From Yoonia sp. SS1-5 (GTDB lineage: Bacteria > Pseudomonadota > Alphaproteobacteria > Rhodobacterales > Rhodobacteraceae), in the NCBI RefSeq assembly GCF_038443705.2, contig NZ_CP151767.2, positions 2,657,501 through 2,721,500 on the forward strand: DNA of 64,000 nt, in the 5' to 3' direction. Positions 47,242 to 55,662 of the stretch are shown one piece after another; position 1 is the first letter of the stretch, and each line of letters opens with the position of its first letter. The notes below the pieces were generated by a model. The model searched no databases. It was not told the origin of the DNA and saw only the letters and a program-made list of their open reading frames with translations. The translations under genes and the position numbers were made by a program.

Positions 47242-47885
47242 ATGACGCCTATACCCCCCCGACCGATCCGCTGGTCATTCTGCATGACGATCACGAGGTC
47301 ATACTGGTCGACAAGCCCAGCGGCCTGTTATCCGTGCCCGGAAAGGGGCCGGACCTTGCCGATTGCCTCATGGCGCGTGTGGCCGCTGTATTTCCCACCG
47401 CCCTTTTGGTTCATCGGCTGGATCGCGATACGTCCGGGGTCATGATCTTTGCGCTGACCCCACATGCGCAGCGGCATCTGGGCCTGCAATTTGAAAAGCG
47501 GCAAACCAAGAAGACCTATGTCGCCCGCGTCTGGGGCGAGATGGCAGAAAAGACGGGGGCGGTTGATTTGCCGCTCATTGTCGATTGGCCCAATCGCCCG
47601 CGTCAGATGGTGGATCATCAGAATGGAAAAGCGGCCCTGACAGAATGGCGCGTGGTCCGGAAGGACGCAGGTGAAACGCGGGTCCGGCTGATGCCCCGCA
47701 CCGGGCGTTCGCACCAATTGCGGGTCCATATGCAGGCAATCGGGCATCCGATCCTGGGCGACCCGTTCTATGCAACGGGCCCTGCGCGTGCCCATCCACG
47801 CCTGATGTTGCATTCGGAAACCTTGCAGTTCCGGCATCCTGACGGTGGGCAGGGCATGCGGATTACCGCGAAATGCCCCTTTTAA
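47238..47885 (+). CDS. rluA: RluA-family pseudouridine synthase
   Basis: 215 residues from a GTG start coupled to yggS. Catalytic motif HRLDRDTSG at 59-67 (D62 catalytic), with the family end PRTGRSHQLRVHMQAIGHPILGD. The short form without an S4 domain fits RluA, which modifies 23S rRNA U746 and tRNA U32 in E. coli. The exact target in this organism is by analogy. Followed by a nested inverted repeat and a convergent hydrolase gene. Confidence 0.9.
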   Translation: MNDAYTPPTDPLVILHDDHEVILVDKPSGLLSVPGKGPDLADCLMARVAAVFPTALLVHRLDRDTSGVMIFALTPHAQRHLGLQFEKRQTKKTYVARVWGEMAEKTGAVDLPLIVDWPNRPRQMVDHQNGKAALTEWRVVRKDAGETRVRLMPRTGRSHQLRVHMQAIGHPILGDPFYATGPARAHPRLMLHSETLQFRHPDGGQGMRITAKCPF

Positions 47886-47911
47886 AGCGTTATGCGAAAA
47901 ACCTGAATCAC

Positions 47912-47948
47912 GTAACGCTGCCTGAAATCAAAGATTTCAACGCGTTAC
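47912..47948. repeat. Nested inverted repeat between rluA and the convergent hydrolase
   Basis: Outer arms GTAACGC (47912-47918) / GCGTTAC (47942-47948) enclose inner arms TGAAATC (47923-47929) / GATTTCA (47933-47939) with an AAA loop; a small internal bulge (TGCC versus AC) separates the two. The hairpin lies in the 90 bases between convergent stops and lacks a T run, so it may be an intrinsic bidirectional barrier or mRNA-end structure rather than a standard terminator. Confidence 0.6.
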
Positions 47949-47975
47949 ATGATGCTCGATGTATCAGGTATTTCG

Positions 47976-48593
47976 TCAAACGCTATAGTTGGCAAGAAAG
48001 GCCTGAACTGCCGCGATCTCTGATCTGGCGATCTGATGACCGCCCGGATGCCAGTTCAAGGTGACGTCCGCACCCTGGTCGGACAGATAGGTCGCAAACG
48101 CCTGGGTTTGGGGGACGGGGCAGATCGGGTCTGTTTGACCCGCCGTGATCAGAACCCGCCGGCCGGCAAGTCCCGGCTGGGGGTCTGGCTGCCATGGGAT
48201 CAGCGGGTGCATCAAAATCAGGTCATCAACAAGGGCCGGATAGGCCAATGCGACAGCCGCCAGAATATTCGCGCCATTCGAATAGCCCAGACCGATGACA
48301 CGGGCCGGGGCCGTGGCCGCGCGCTCTGCCTTGATAAACGCGGCCATCGCGTCCGTACGGATCGCAAGGTCATCCATATCGTAGACACCTTCGGCCTTGC
48401 GGGCAAAAAAGCGCAATGCGCCATGCTCTGACACATCGCCGCGGGGCGAGGTGACGGATGCGTCCGGCAGCAACTGCCCGGCCAATTCATGGAATTGGTT
48501 TTCCGATCCACCGGTGCCGTGAAAGGTCAGGAACAGCGGTGCGCCCGCTGTCCCTGTTTTGCGTAATGCCTGATAGGGCATGTCAGTCACCAA
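47976..48593 (-). CDS. Alpha/beta hydrolase (MhqD-like carboxylesterase/phospholipase family)
   Basis: 205 residues. The oxyanion motif FHGTGG, nucleophile elbow GYSNGAN (S105) and late Asp (GQTDPICPVP) and His (WHPGGHQI) of the triad are visible. It overlaps the upstream glyoxalase-fold dioxygenase by 11 bases. The same pair occurs in the Bacillus mhq operons for hydroquinone/quinone detoxification (mhqD hydrolase, mhqO dioxygenase); the likeness in order and family suggests a similar role here but no inducer site is identified. Confidence 0.85.
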   Translation of the reverse strand: MVTDMPYQALRKTGTAGAPLFLTFHGTGGSENQFHELAGQLLPDASVTSPRGDVSEHGALRFFARKAEGVYDMDDLAIRTDAMAAFIKAERAATAPARVIGLGYSNGANILAAVALAYPALVDDLILMHPLIPWQPDPQPGLAGRRVLITAGQTDPICPVPQTQAFATYLSDQGADVTLNWHPGGHQIARSEIAAVQAFLANYSV

Positions 48594-49512
48594 GGGGCAT
48601 CAGCTTGCGTTCAAGCTTGGTGCGCAGATGTTCATGCTGGCTGGGCAGTTTCAGGCTCCGGCCCAGGTGTGCGGTATCCTCGTCGCGGTCAAAGCCGGGC
48701 TCGTTGGTGGCCACCTCAAACAGGACGCCGCCGGGCGCGCGGAAATAGATGGCGTAGAAATAGTCGCGGTCAATCACTGGTGTCACATTATATCCTGTAT
48801 CCAGCAATGCCTCGCGGACCTCAAGCTGACGGGCGCGGTTTTCAACGGCAAAGGCAATGTGATGCACCGATCCGGCACCCTGCCGTGCCATGGGGGCATG
48901 GGGCACGGTCTGGATGTCGATGATATTGGCATCATTCCCATCGGGGATCGCAAATCTGGTCACATCACCCTGCGTGTCCAGTTTCTCGTACCCCATGAAC
49001 TGGAGCAGTTCGGCGCTGGCACCGGCATCGTTCAGGCGCATATCCGCGCCAAGAAAACCGCGCACGGCCATATCTACGCTGACGCCGCCACCTGTCCAGG
49101 GCGTGCGATCATCGTCATGTTCGACCAAGGCAAAGGCATCGCCATCTGGTCCATCAAACAGGACCCGCTTTTGTCCAAACAGTGTCTGGGTGGATAGGCC
49201 TTCAACGTCGAAGGTTGCCAGCCGTGCTTGCCACGCCTGGGCTGAACCGGTCGGAATACTGAATGATGTGCGGCCAACCTCGCCTGTGCCGCGATGACCA
49301 CGGGCAGCATTCGGGAAAGGGAAATAGGTCATCACGGTCCCGGGGGACCCAACCTCATCCCCATAATAGAGGTGATAGACATCGGGGGCGTCAAAGTTGA
49401 CGGTCTTCTTGACCCTGCGCAGTCCCAGCACATTGGTGAAGAATGCGTTGTTTTCGCGGGCGTCACGGGCCAGGGATGTGACATGATGCAGGCCTTTGAT
49501 CTGTCGTAGCAT
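48583..49512 (-). CDS. Ring-cleaving dioxygenase of the glyoxalase fold (MhqO/MhqP-like)
   Basis: 309 residues with two vicinal-oxygen-chelate halves. The N-terminal half begins KGLHHVTSLARDARENNAFF (metal His) and the second half has GAGSVHHIAFAVENRARQLE with FYAIYFRAPGGVLFEVATNE (metal His and Glu). The strong ribosome site GAAGGAGA precedes the ATG. It is coupled to the downstream hydrolase. By analogy with Bacillus MhqO it may open hydroquinone rings; the actual substrate is unknown. A glyoxalase-like function cannot be excluded. Confidence 0.85.
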   Translation of the reverse strand: MLRQIKGLHHVTSLARDARENNAFFTNVLGLRRVKKTVNFDAPDVYHLYYGDEVGSPGTVMTYFPFPNAARGHRGTGEVGRTSFSIPTGSAQAWQARLATFDVEGLSTQTLFGQKRVLFDGPDGDAFALVEHDDDRTPWTGGGVSVDMAVRGFLGADMRLNDAGASAELLQFMGYEKLDTQGDVTRFAIPDGNDANIIDIQTVPHAPMARQGAGSVHHIAFAVENRARQLEVREALLDTGYNVTPVIDRDYFYAIYFRAPGGVLFEVATNEPGFDRDEDTAHLGRSLKLPSQHEHLRTKLERKLMPLGD

Positions 49513-49707
49513 TGAATATCTCCTTCGTTGGCCCCAACATAGCCATCAGGAAATCGCACGAAACACCCACCGCCGCACTGACATCGTGCTTTTGCGCACA
49601 TGATATTTCGGGCCGCCCACCATGACAGCCGCAGCGTCACAGCTGGTAGCTCTTTCACCGCGCCCCATCTATGTTACTGGCCATATTGAAACAAAAAGGA
49701 GCTGCCG

Positions 49708-50361
49708 ATGTCGCTGCGTATTAATGACACTATTCCAAATTTGACGGTTGAAACGGATCAGGGCAGTTTTGCCCTGCATGATTGGATCGGCGACAGCTGG
49801 GCAATCCTGTTTTCACACCCCAAAGACTTTACACCTGTCTGCACGACAGAGTTCGGGGCCGTCGCCCAGCTTGCGGCAGAGTGGGAAAAGCGCGGCACCA
49901 AGGTCATCGGGGTCAGCGTTGACGGGGTGGAAGACCACAAGAAATGGAAAGGCGATATCGAAATCGTGGGCGGCGCAAAGGCCGGGTTCCCGATTATCGC
50001 CGATGCCGGGCTGGAAGTGTCGAAAGCGTTCGACATGCTCCCGGCCGAGGCCTATCTGCCCGATGGCCGTACCCCCGCCGATAGTGCGACGGTTCGGTCT
50101 GTCTTTATCATCGGGCCGGACAAGCAGTTGAAACTGTCAATGACTTACCCAATGACGGTCGGACGCAACTTTGCCGAGGTTCTTCGCGCCCTGGACGGGC
50201 TGCAAACCTCGGTCGGGCGTGGCGTAGCGACGCCCGCCAACTGGAATGTGGGCGATGATGTGATCATCCCGGCCACCGTCAGCAACGAGGATGCACAGGC
50301 GAAATTCGGGGATTTCACAACCGTGCTGCCATATCTGCGCACCACCAAGTTGAAAAACTGA
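49708..50361 (+). CDS. 1-Cys peroxiredoxin (Prx6-type)
   Basis: 217 residues. The peroxidatic Cys is C45 in PKDFTPVCTTEFG, and it is the only cysteine in the protein. The Prx6 C-terminal arm (TPANWNVGDDVIIPATVSNE) is present. It reduces hydrogen peroxide or organic peroxides using an external reductant (glutathione or other) that the sequence does not show. AAGGAG precedes the ATG. It lies divergent from the MhqO-like gene, a stress-defence neighbourhood. Confidence 0.93.
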   Translation: MSLRINDTIPNLTVETDQGSFALHDWIGDSWAILFSHPKDFTPVCTTEFGAVAQLAAEWEKRGTKVIGVSVDGVEDHKKWKGDIEIVGGAKAGFPIIADAGLEVSKAFDMLPAEAYLPDGRTPADSATVRSVFIIGPDKQLKLSMTYPMTVGRNFAEVLRALDGLQTSVGRGVATPANWNVGDDVIIPATVSNEDAQAKFGDFTTVLPYLRTTKLKN

Positions 50362-50487
50362 TTGATTCCGGCCGTGACACCTGTTTCGGTGGCGCGGCCT
50401 TGCACCTTCTCGATGCTGGTAAAGTGCGTCCCATCCATTCGGTACGGATGCCGGACCACTCGCTTGCAGCCGAAACGAAATTGGCCG

Positions 50488-51000
50488 TCACAAACGCTGC
50501 AGGAAAAGGTAGCCCCGCTGCGACACTTCCGTTGCCCAGTTGGCGGTATGCGCCGCAATGATGGTCCGAAACGCTGCCATATTCGCCGTTTCATCGGCGA
50601 TCAGCAGCCAGCCATTCTGATCCACATGATCAAGCATCGTCTTGAGGACCGCCAACCGCGCTGGGCGGGGCAGCATATGTAATGTCCGGTCAATCAACAC
50701 GACGTCAAATACGCCATCCGGATCATATGTCGTGATATCAGCGACAACGCCTGTGATCGGCAAACCTTCCGGCGCGGCAACTGCTGTAAGGTCTCAGATC
50801 CCATTGGCCGAGATATCGACGCCGACCACTTGATGGCCTTTTCTGGCGATGAAAATCGCATCCCGCCCTTGTCCGCACCCGACATCCAGAACACGCATCT
50901 GTTTGCGGTCAATCTTGTCAAAGAAGTCGACAAAAATCGCCGTTGGTTGCCCCAACGCGTCGCGTTCCTGCGCGTAGAGTTTATCGTAGTCATAGGCCAT
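50488..51000 (-). pseudogene. SAM-dependent methyltransferase gene broken by a single in-frame TGA
   Basis: The reading frame from ATG 51000 gives a proper class I methyltransferase start (MAYDYDKLYAQERDALGQP, motif I VLDVGCGQGRDAIFIARKG, then GVDISANGI), stops at TGA (50796-50794) and continues in the same frame without any other stop as LTAVAAPEGLPITGVVAD..LIDRTLHMLPR to 50488. The complete frame would be 170 residues. A C-to-T change of CGA (Arg) is the simplest cause. The likely state is a recent pseudogene or a sequencing error; readthrough is not supported by anything visible. Confidence 0.82.
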
Positions 51001-51068
51001 GACGCCGATGGTAGTAGATGGGCCACCTGATGCCTAAGTGAATTTGGCTGCGGTCCGGTCAACGCGCA

Positions 51069-51572
51069 TCATGCAGACATTGAAAGGTCAAAACGCTTTC
51101 TGATCCGATCAACAACCGTGCCATCGCGCAGCGGGATAGCAACAAGCCGATCATAGTCGGCAAATCCAAGCCCAGTATAATAGCGCAGCCCGGCAACATT
51201 ATCCGCCCGAATAGTGGCATCAATTGTCGTCACGCCAGCCGCCGCCGCCGCCTGCCTTGTTGCGGCGAAAAGCTTTTGCCCAACACCTTTCCCGGCCGCC
51301 TGACTCGCCACGAAACTCGCGATGGTCGCCCAGCCCGCAGGCAGAGGATCACTGTCGTTGCGCGGCCAAAGCAGTGACTGAAAGCCGATAACCCGCCCAT
51401 TATCTTCTGCCACCTGACATGAAATCCCGCTGGGCGGCGCAACATAGTGATCTTGCATCCGCTTTTGATCAAAGGGGCGCTGATGGGCGGTTGACCCGCC
51501 CAGCGCGATAATCTCATTGATGACGTGGGTAAGGTCGGCCAGATCGGTGGCCGTTGCGGGGCGAATAATCAT
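51069..51572 (-). CDS. GNAT-family acetyltransferase
   Basis: 167 residues. The acetyl-CoA binding motif is seen in SQAAGKGVGQKLFAATRQA (Q/R-x-x-G-x-G/A), with a late NVAGLRYYTGLGFADYDR typical of GNAT. The substrate (small molecule or protein amino group) is not readable; IRPATATDLADLTHVINE is the usual GNAT N-terminal strand-helix. The start overlaps the HD-hydrolase stop (ATGA), so the two are co-transcribed. Confidence 0.88.
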   Translation of the reverse strand: MIIRPATATDLADLTHVINEIIALGGSTAHQRPFDQKRMQDHYVAPPSGISCQVAEDNGRVIGFQSLLWPRNDSDPLPAGWATIASFVASQAAGKGVGQKLFAATRQAAAAAGVTTIDATIRADNVAGLRYYTGLGFADYDRLVAIPLRDGTVVDRIRKRFDLSMSA

Positions 51573-52159
51573 AAACGTTCCATCAGTTGCTTGTGCAAGT
51601 CCAGAAAATCGGCGCGGACGTCTGTTGGCGGGCGCAGGCGGATCAATAGTCTGCCTGTCAGCGCGGGGTCCTGTTTGCCGAAAAAGCGGTCAGCCTCGGC
51701 TTTTGTGAACCCGGCGATTTGTACCGCTTCAAGCCAGGCAGACAGCTTGTCTGCCTTCTTGATCTGCTTCTTTACGCTGGCCGGTACCTGCGCAGGCAGG
51801 CCAAAGCGTAAATGAATGGCAGTGGCCAGCCTGTCATCAAGCGCGCCATATCCGGGGCCAACGGCCGCTTTGACCGGGCTGATCATGTCGCCGATGACAT
51901 ATTCGGGGGCATCATGCAGTAATGCGGCCAATTGCCACTTTGCGGGCGCCTTTGGTTGCTGGATGCGGAAAATCTCGGTGACCAGCAGGGAATGCTCAGC
52001 CACGGAATAGGCATAGTCGCCCTTGGTCTGCCCGTTCCAGCGGGCCACAAATGCCAGACCATGGGCGATATCGTCGATTTCGATATCCACAGGGGTCGGA
52101 TCAAGCAGGTCAAGCCTGCGCCCGGACAGCATCCGCTGCCATGCCCGCGGTTGTTTCAT
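51569..52159 (-). CDS. HD-domain hydrolase (YfbR/5'-nucleotidase-like)
   Basis: 196 residues from ATG 52159. The HD metal site is seen as AEHSLLVTEIF (first His) and LLHDAPEYVIGDMISPVK (HD pair), with a late KKADKLSAWLEAVQ (Asp). This is the YfbR-like family of HD phosphohydrolases that act on deoxynucleoside monophosphates; the exact substrate is inferred. The frame is open 16 codons upstream without a better ribosome site. Co-transcribed with the GNAT gene. Confidence 0.85.
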   Translation of the reverse strand: MKQPRAWQRMLSGRRLDLLDPTPVDIEIDDIAHGLAFVARWNGQTKGDYAYSVAEHSLLVTEIFRIQQPKAPAKWQLAALLHDAPEYVIGDMISPVKAAVGPGYGALDDRLATAIHLRFGLPAQVPASVKKQIKKADKLSAWLEAVQIAGFTKAEADRFFGKQDPALTGRLLIRLRPPTDVRADFLDLHKQLMERL

Positions 52160-52283
52160 CGTGCCACCGTCTTTTTGCCTGCATTTACCTTTTGTAGAGC
52201 ATCCCAATTAATACGAGGCACTGGATTGTGGCAAGCGGTCCGCGGTGCTATGGCACGGCCAACCCACTCAGGAGATTGCAGAC

Positions 52284-53672
52284 ATGTCGCAAGACTACGT
52301 TGTTAAGGATATTGCTCTGGCGGAATATGGCCGCAAAGAGCTGGACATCGCCGAAACCGAAATGCCCGGCCTGATGGCGCTGCGCGAGGAATACGGGCAG
52401 AGCAAGCCGCTTTCGGGCGCCCGCATCGTGGGCTCGCTGCATATGACAATTCAGACGGCTGTGCTGATCGAAACACTGGTGGAACTTGGCGCAGATGTCC
52501 GTTGGGCATCCTGCAATATCTTTTCGACGCAGGATCATGCGGCGGCGGCGATCGCGGCGGGCGGTACACCGGTTTTTGCAATCAAGGGGCAATCGCTGGA
52601 AGAGCATTGGGACTATCTGGACAAGTCCTTTATGTTCCCTGACGGCCCGAACATGATCCTTGATGATGGCGGTGATGCGACCCTTTACGTCTTGCTGGGC
52701 GCACGCATGGAAGCCGGCGAAGACGTGCTGGCAGTGCCGACATCCGACGAAGAAGAAGTCATCAAGAACCAGATCAAAAAGCGGATGGCCGCAAGCCCGG
52801 GTTGGTTCACCAAGACCAAAGAGGCCATCAAGGGCGTCTCGGAAGAGACGACAACCGGTGTCCACCGCCTTTATGATCTGCACAAGAATGGCCAACTGCC
52901 CTTCCCGGCGATCAATGTGAATGACAGTGTGACCAAGTCGAAATTCGACAACAAATACGGCTGCAAGGAATCGCTGGTTGACGGGATCCGGCGCGCAACC
53001 GACACGATGATGGCCGGCAAGGTTGCCGTTGTGTGTGGCTATGGGGATGTCGGCAAAGGATCCGCAGCCTCGCTCGCGGGTGCGGGCGCGCGGGTCAAAG
53101 TGACCGAGGTCGATCCGATCTGCGCGCTGCAGGCTGCGATGGACGGTTTCGAAGTTGTGCTGCTTGAGGACGTGCTGGCCAGTGCGGATGTTTTCATCAC
53201 CACCACCGGCAACAAGGATGTCATCCGGATCGAGCATATGCGCGAGATGAAGGATATGGCCATCGTCGGCAATATCGGCCATTTCGACAACGAAATTCAG
53301 GTTGCCGCCCTGAAAAACCACAAATGGACCAACATCAAGGAACAGGTGGACATGATCGAGATGCCGTCAGGCAATCGCTTGATCCTGCTCTCCGAAGGGC
53401 GCCTGCTGAACCTTGGCAATGCCACGGGCCATCCATCCTTTGTGATGTCCGCGTCTTTTACCAATCAGGTCCTGGCCCAGATTGAATTGTGGACGAAGGG
53501 TGATGAATACGCCCCGGGTGTCTTCATTCTGCCCAAGCATCTGGATGAAAAGGTCGCCCGGCTGCACCTGAAACGGATTGGTGTCAAACTGACCGAGCTG
53601 AAAAAAGAGCAGGCCGATTATATCGGTGTCACCGTCGACGGGCCGTTCAAACCAGAACATTATCGGTACTGA
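52284..53672 (+). CDS. ahcY: Adenosylhomocysteinase (S-adenosyl-L-homocysteine hydrolase)
   Basis: 462 residues, starting at ATG 52284 (AGGAGA upstream); the frame is open 13 codons earlier. It hydrolyses S-adenosylhomocysteine to adenosine and homocysteine. Visible are [20 protein letters not shown], the NAD-binding loop [12 protein letters not shown] and the conserved C terminus [19 protein letters not shown] ending KPEHYRY. Tetrameric cytosolic enzyme of the activated-methyl cycle. The 124 bases upstream contain no motif that I could identify as an SAH riboswitch. Confidence 0.97.
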   Translation: MSQDYVVKDIALAEYGRKELDIAETEMPGLMALREEYGQSKPLSGARIVGSLHMTIQTAVLIETLVELGADVRWASCNIFSTQDHAAAAIAAGGTPVFAIKGQSLEEHWDYLDKSFMFPDGPNMILDDGGDATLYVLLGARMEAGEDVLAVPTSDEEEVIKNQIKKRMAASPGWFTKTKEAIKGVSEETTTGVHRLYDLHKNGQLPFPAINVNDSVTKSKFDNKYGCKESLVDGIRRATDTMMAGKVAVVCGYGDVGKGSAASLAGAGARVKVTEVDPICALQAAMDGFEVVLLEDVLASADVFITTTGNKDVIRIEHMREMKDMAIVGNIGHFDNEIQVAALKNHKWTNIKEQVDMIEMPSGNRLILLSEGRLLNLGNATGHPSFVMSASFTNQVLAQIELWTKGDEYAPGVFILPKHLDEKVARLHLKRIGVKLTELKKEQADYIGVTVDGPFKPEHYRY

Positions 53673-53678
53673 TCCTGC

Positions 53679-54461
53679 ATGCGGCATGCCAAACGTCAGG
53701 CGATGGCGCAGGATGCCGCAGACAAGGACGATAAGGTCCAAAAACGTGGCCGCCCCATTTTGCGTGGGGCGGTCACGCTGCTTTTTCTGGCCGCACTTGG
53801 CTATGGGGGCCATCTTGCGCTGACCCATCCAGACACGCCCTTGCCGCAGCAGTGGAACCCGCTTGAACCGCTGCGCATCGCTGATCCTGTCACCCCCTTG
53901 ACGGGCTGGAAACTGAACCGCGCGGCAGCCGATGGGATGCGCTGTATCGCAGCCTTGCAGGGCAGCGCCACGATCCGGCCTTTGGAGGATCTGAACCAGT
54001 CTGCCAGCTGTCACATCCGTGATCGGGTCAGTCTGGATGGGGTAGGTGCCGCGGGTCTGACAAATGTCGACACGCGTTGCGCCATCGCCTTGCGTATGGC
54101 GATGTGGGAAGAACACAGCCTGCAACCTTCGGCACAGGCGATCCTTGGCACAACTGTTACAAGGATAGATCATATCGGCAGCTTTAGTTGTCGGCAGATG
54201 CGGACCCCTGGCGGGCCAACCGGACGGATGAGCACACATGCAACAGCCAATGCCATCGACATCGCAGGCTTTCGGTTTGCCGACGGCACATCTGCGCAGT
54301 TGCTGCGCGATTGGGACAGCGGTGATGCCAGGGCCGCGTTTCTGACGGCCGCCCGGGATGGGGCCTGTGACTGGTTCAACCTGACGCTGTCGCCGGACTA
54401 TAACAGCCTGCATGCGGACCACTTTCACCTGCAATCGACGGGCTGGGGCCTCTGCCGGTAA
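53679..54461 (+). CDS. Extensin-like exported protein
   Basis: 260 residues. A basic N terminus, one membrane segment (about 29-46: LRGAVTLLFLAALGYGGHLA), then an Extensin-like C domain (PF06904 type) with paired cysteines and the metal-site-like motifs THATANAIDIAGF and SLHADHFHLQSTG of LAS-type peptidases. It may cut or bind cell-wall peptides in the periplasm; this is inferred from the fold. It follows ahcY after 6 bases but shares no obvious function. Confidence 0.85.
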   Translation: MRHAKRQAMAQDAADKDDKVQKRGRPILRGAVTLLFLAALGYGGHLALTHPDTPLPQQWNPLEPLRIADPVTPLTGWKLNRAAADGMRCIAALQGSATIRPLEDLNQSASCHIRDRVSLDGVGAAGLTNVDTRCAIALRMAMWEEHSLQPSAQAILGTTVTRIDHIGSFSCRQMRTPGGPTGRMSTHATANAIDIAGFRFADGTSAQLLRDWDSGDARAAFLTAARDGACDWFNLTLSPDYNSLHADHFHLQSTGWGLCR

Positions 54462-54587
54462 GGCGGATCATCGCCGAAAGCCTGTTTTTCCTTTACCAAT
54501 TGTCACAAGTGCCAGTAACGTGCGCCCTGTGGGGCGTCAGGGGCGTCTCGAAAATACGAAAAACAGAATGAACTGGGGACAATACCA

Positions 54588-54929
54588 ATGGGAAAAAGAG
54601 ACGAATTGATCGCAAAGTACGCCGACGATCTGAAAAACAAATGCGGCATGACGCCCGATATGGACCTTCTGACAAAGGTCACGATTGGTTGCGGACCGGC
54701 GATCTACAATGCTGACGCCTCTACAGTGGCCGCTGGCCAACCTGCGGAACTTGAAACCGTTAAAAACAACTTTCTTATCAAGAAACTTGCGCTGAAAGAC
54801 GGCCCCGAGCTGGACAGCGCAATCGAGTCTGTGATCGAGACCTATGGCAAGTCAGAGCGCAATAAGTACCGCGCCGTCATCTATTACATGCTGACAAAGC
54901 ATTTCGGGAAAGAAGCCGTATACGGCTAA
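54588..54929 (+). CDS. DUF2853 protein
   Basis: 113 residues, soluble, helical (ELIAKYADDLKNKCGMTPDM, then TVKNNFLIKKLALKDGPELD, then YRAVIYYMLTKHFGKE), matching DUF2853. No signal or membrane segment. Function unknown. It is transcribed alone and ended by a hairpin at 54954. Its codon use has more A/T than its neighbours, consistent with high expression. Confidence 0.85.
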   Translation: MGKRDELIAKYADDLKNKCGMTPDMDLLTKVTIGCGPAIYNADASTVAAGQPAELETVKNNFLIKKLALKDGPELDSAIESVIETYGKSERNKYRAVIYYMLTKHFGKEAVYG

Positions 54930-54953
54930 TTGCAATCCCAATTGCAAAACCTG

Positions 54954-54980
54954 ACGCCTGCCAATTCGGCGGGCGTTTTG
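54954..54980 (+). terminator. Rho-independent terminator of the DUF2853 gene
   Basis: ACGCCTGCC-AATTC-GGCGGGCGT stem (one T-G pair) followed by TTTTGTATTT, 24 bases after the stop. Confidence 0.82.
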
Positions 54981-54986
54981 TATTTC

Positions 54987-55001
54987 TTAAAAGACAATTA
55001 A
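54987..55001. promoter_or_regulatory. Perfect CtrA-type site TTAA-N7-TTAA
   Basis: TTAA (54987-54990), seven bases, TTAA (54998-55001) exactly match the CtrA full-site consensus half-sites. It is an isolated match in the spacer between DUF2853 and DUF1761 and lies upstream of the orphan terminator at 55134. CtrA is the cell-cycle regulator of alphaproteobacteria (family knowledge); binding here is inferred. Confidence 0.5.
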
Positions 55002-55133
55002 GAAATTCCGTAAACTTGTTCGTTCAATTCATTTGATTTTTGATACCCAATTGCCCTAAATCCCCGCACGGCCAGGACGGCCCGGACCTATTTTAAATCG
55101 CATGTGGTGGATGAGGAGCATGCGGGGTGAGTT

Positions 55134-55170
55134 GAGGGGCCGGATTCTGTCTGCGCCCCTCTCCTTTTTT
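55134..55170 (+). terminator. Orphan terminator: possible 3' end of a small RNA
   Basis: GAGGGGC (55134-55140) and GCCCCTC (55155-55161) form a 7-bp stem over a 14-base loop, followed by TCCTTTTTT. No plus-strand gene precedes it that lacks its own terminator (DUF2853 ends at 54929 and has one at 54954). An RNA of roughly 100-170 bases starting between 55000 and 55070 would fit. A weak TTGATT-17-CTAAAT pair lies at 55033-55061. Confidence 0.5.
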
Positions 55171-55209
55171 GCAGAAACCTATGCCGGTGCTGCGCTTAGG
55201 GGCCTTGCC

Positions 55210-55605
55210 CTAGAACAATGTGAGTATCAGACCGATAATCGCGCCCGCCGCTGTCGCATATCCCCCATCAATGACCGCAAGCTTCCACGGCCTGTTCGAA
55301 TATCCGGTATTGATGAAAATCCACGGCGTGATGAAGAACAAGCCGACCCCAAGCCCGGATATCAACCCCTTGGCGGCGGTGTCGATCCCGGACAACACAA
55401 AGCTGTGCCGCATCATGCCTGCCACCAGCAAGATGCAGACAAACGACACGATGTAAGGCGTTGGATCGCTGCTGTTCAGCGGCTTTCCGTCTTCGTCCAC
55501 TGGCACGCCTGACGCCGCGAGCCACGGTTTTGACAGCAACCCGTAATACAGTGCGCCAAAGGCAAATGTCGCAACCGCCGCGACAATGACTGACAGATAT
55601 TCCAT
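55210..55605 (-). CDS. DUF1761 membrane protein
   Basis: 131 residues with about four membrane segments (YLSVIVAAVATFAFGALYYG, IVSFVCILLVAGMM, GLISGLGVGLFFITPW, then GGYATAAGAIIGLILTLF) and an N-terminal loop (SKPWLAASGVPVDEDGK), fitting DUF1761. Function unknown. It is transcribed leftward toward the orphan terminator region and has no operon partner in view. Confidence 0.85.
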   Translation of the reverse strand: MEYLSVIVAAVATFAFGALYYGLLSKPWLAASGVPVDEDGKPLNSSDPTPYIVSFVCILLVAGMMRHSFVLSGIDTAAKGLISGLGVGLFFITPWIFINTGYSNRPWKLAVIDGGYATAAGAIIGLILTLF

Positions 55606-55662
55606 GATCCTACTCCCTGACCTGCAGAATGCGGCCAGTATGTCCGGTCATGATGCTGCAGG

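Noticed and set aside
50794..50796. In-frame TGA as a recoded (selenocysteine) codon
   Set aside because: No selenocysteine insertion hairpin follows, and methyltransferases of this type have no Cys/Sec at this position; a simple nonsense change is far likelier.
52160..52283. Possible S-adenosylhomocysteine riboswitch before ahcY
   Set aside because: I looked for the conserved pairing and found no convincing core in this 124-base spacer.
52248..54434. Two long minus-strand frames opposite ahcY and the extensin-like gene
   Set aside because: Shadows of well-conserved plus-strand genes.
55102..55512. Plus-strand frame of 136 codons near the orphan terminator
   Set aside because: It runs through the terminator and then antisense to the DUF1761 membrane protein; composition is Arg/Pro-rich and there is no ribosome site worth calling.
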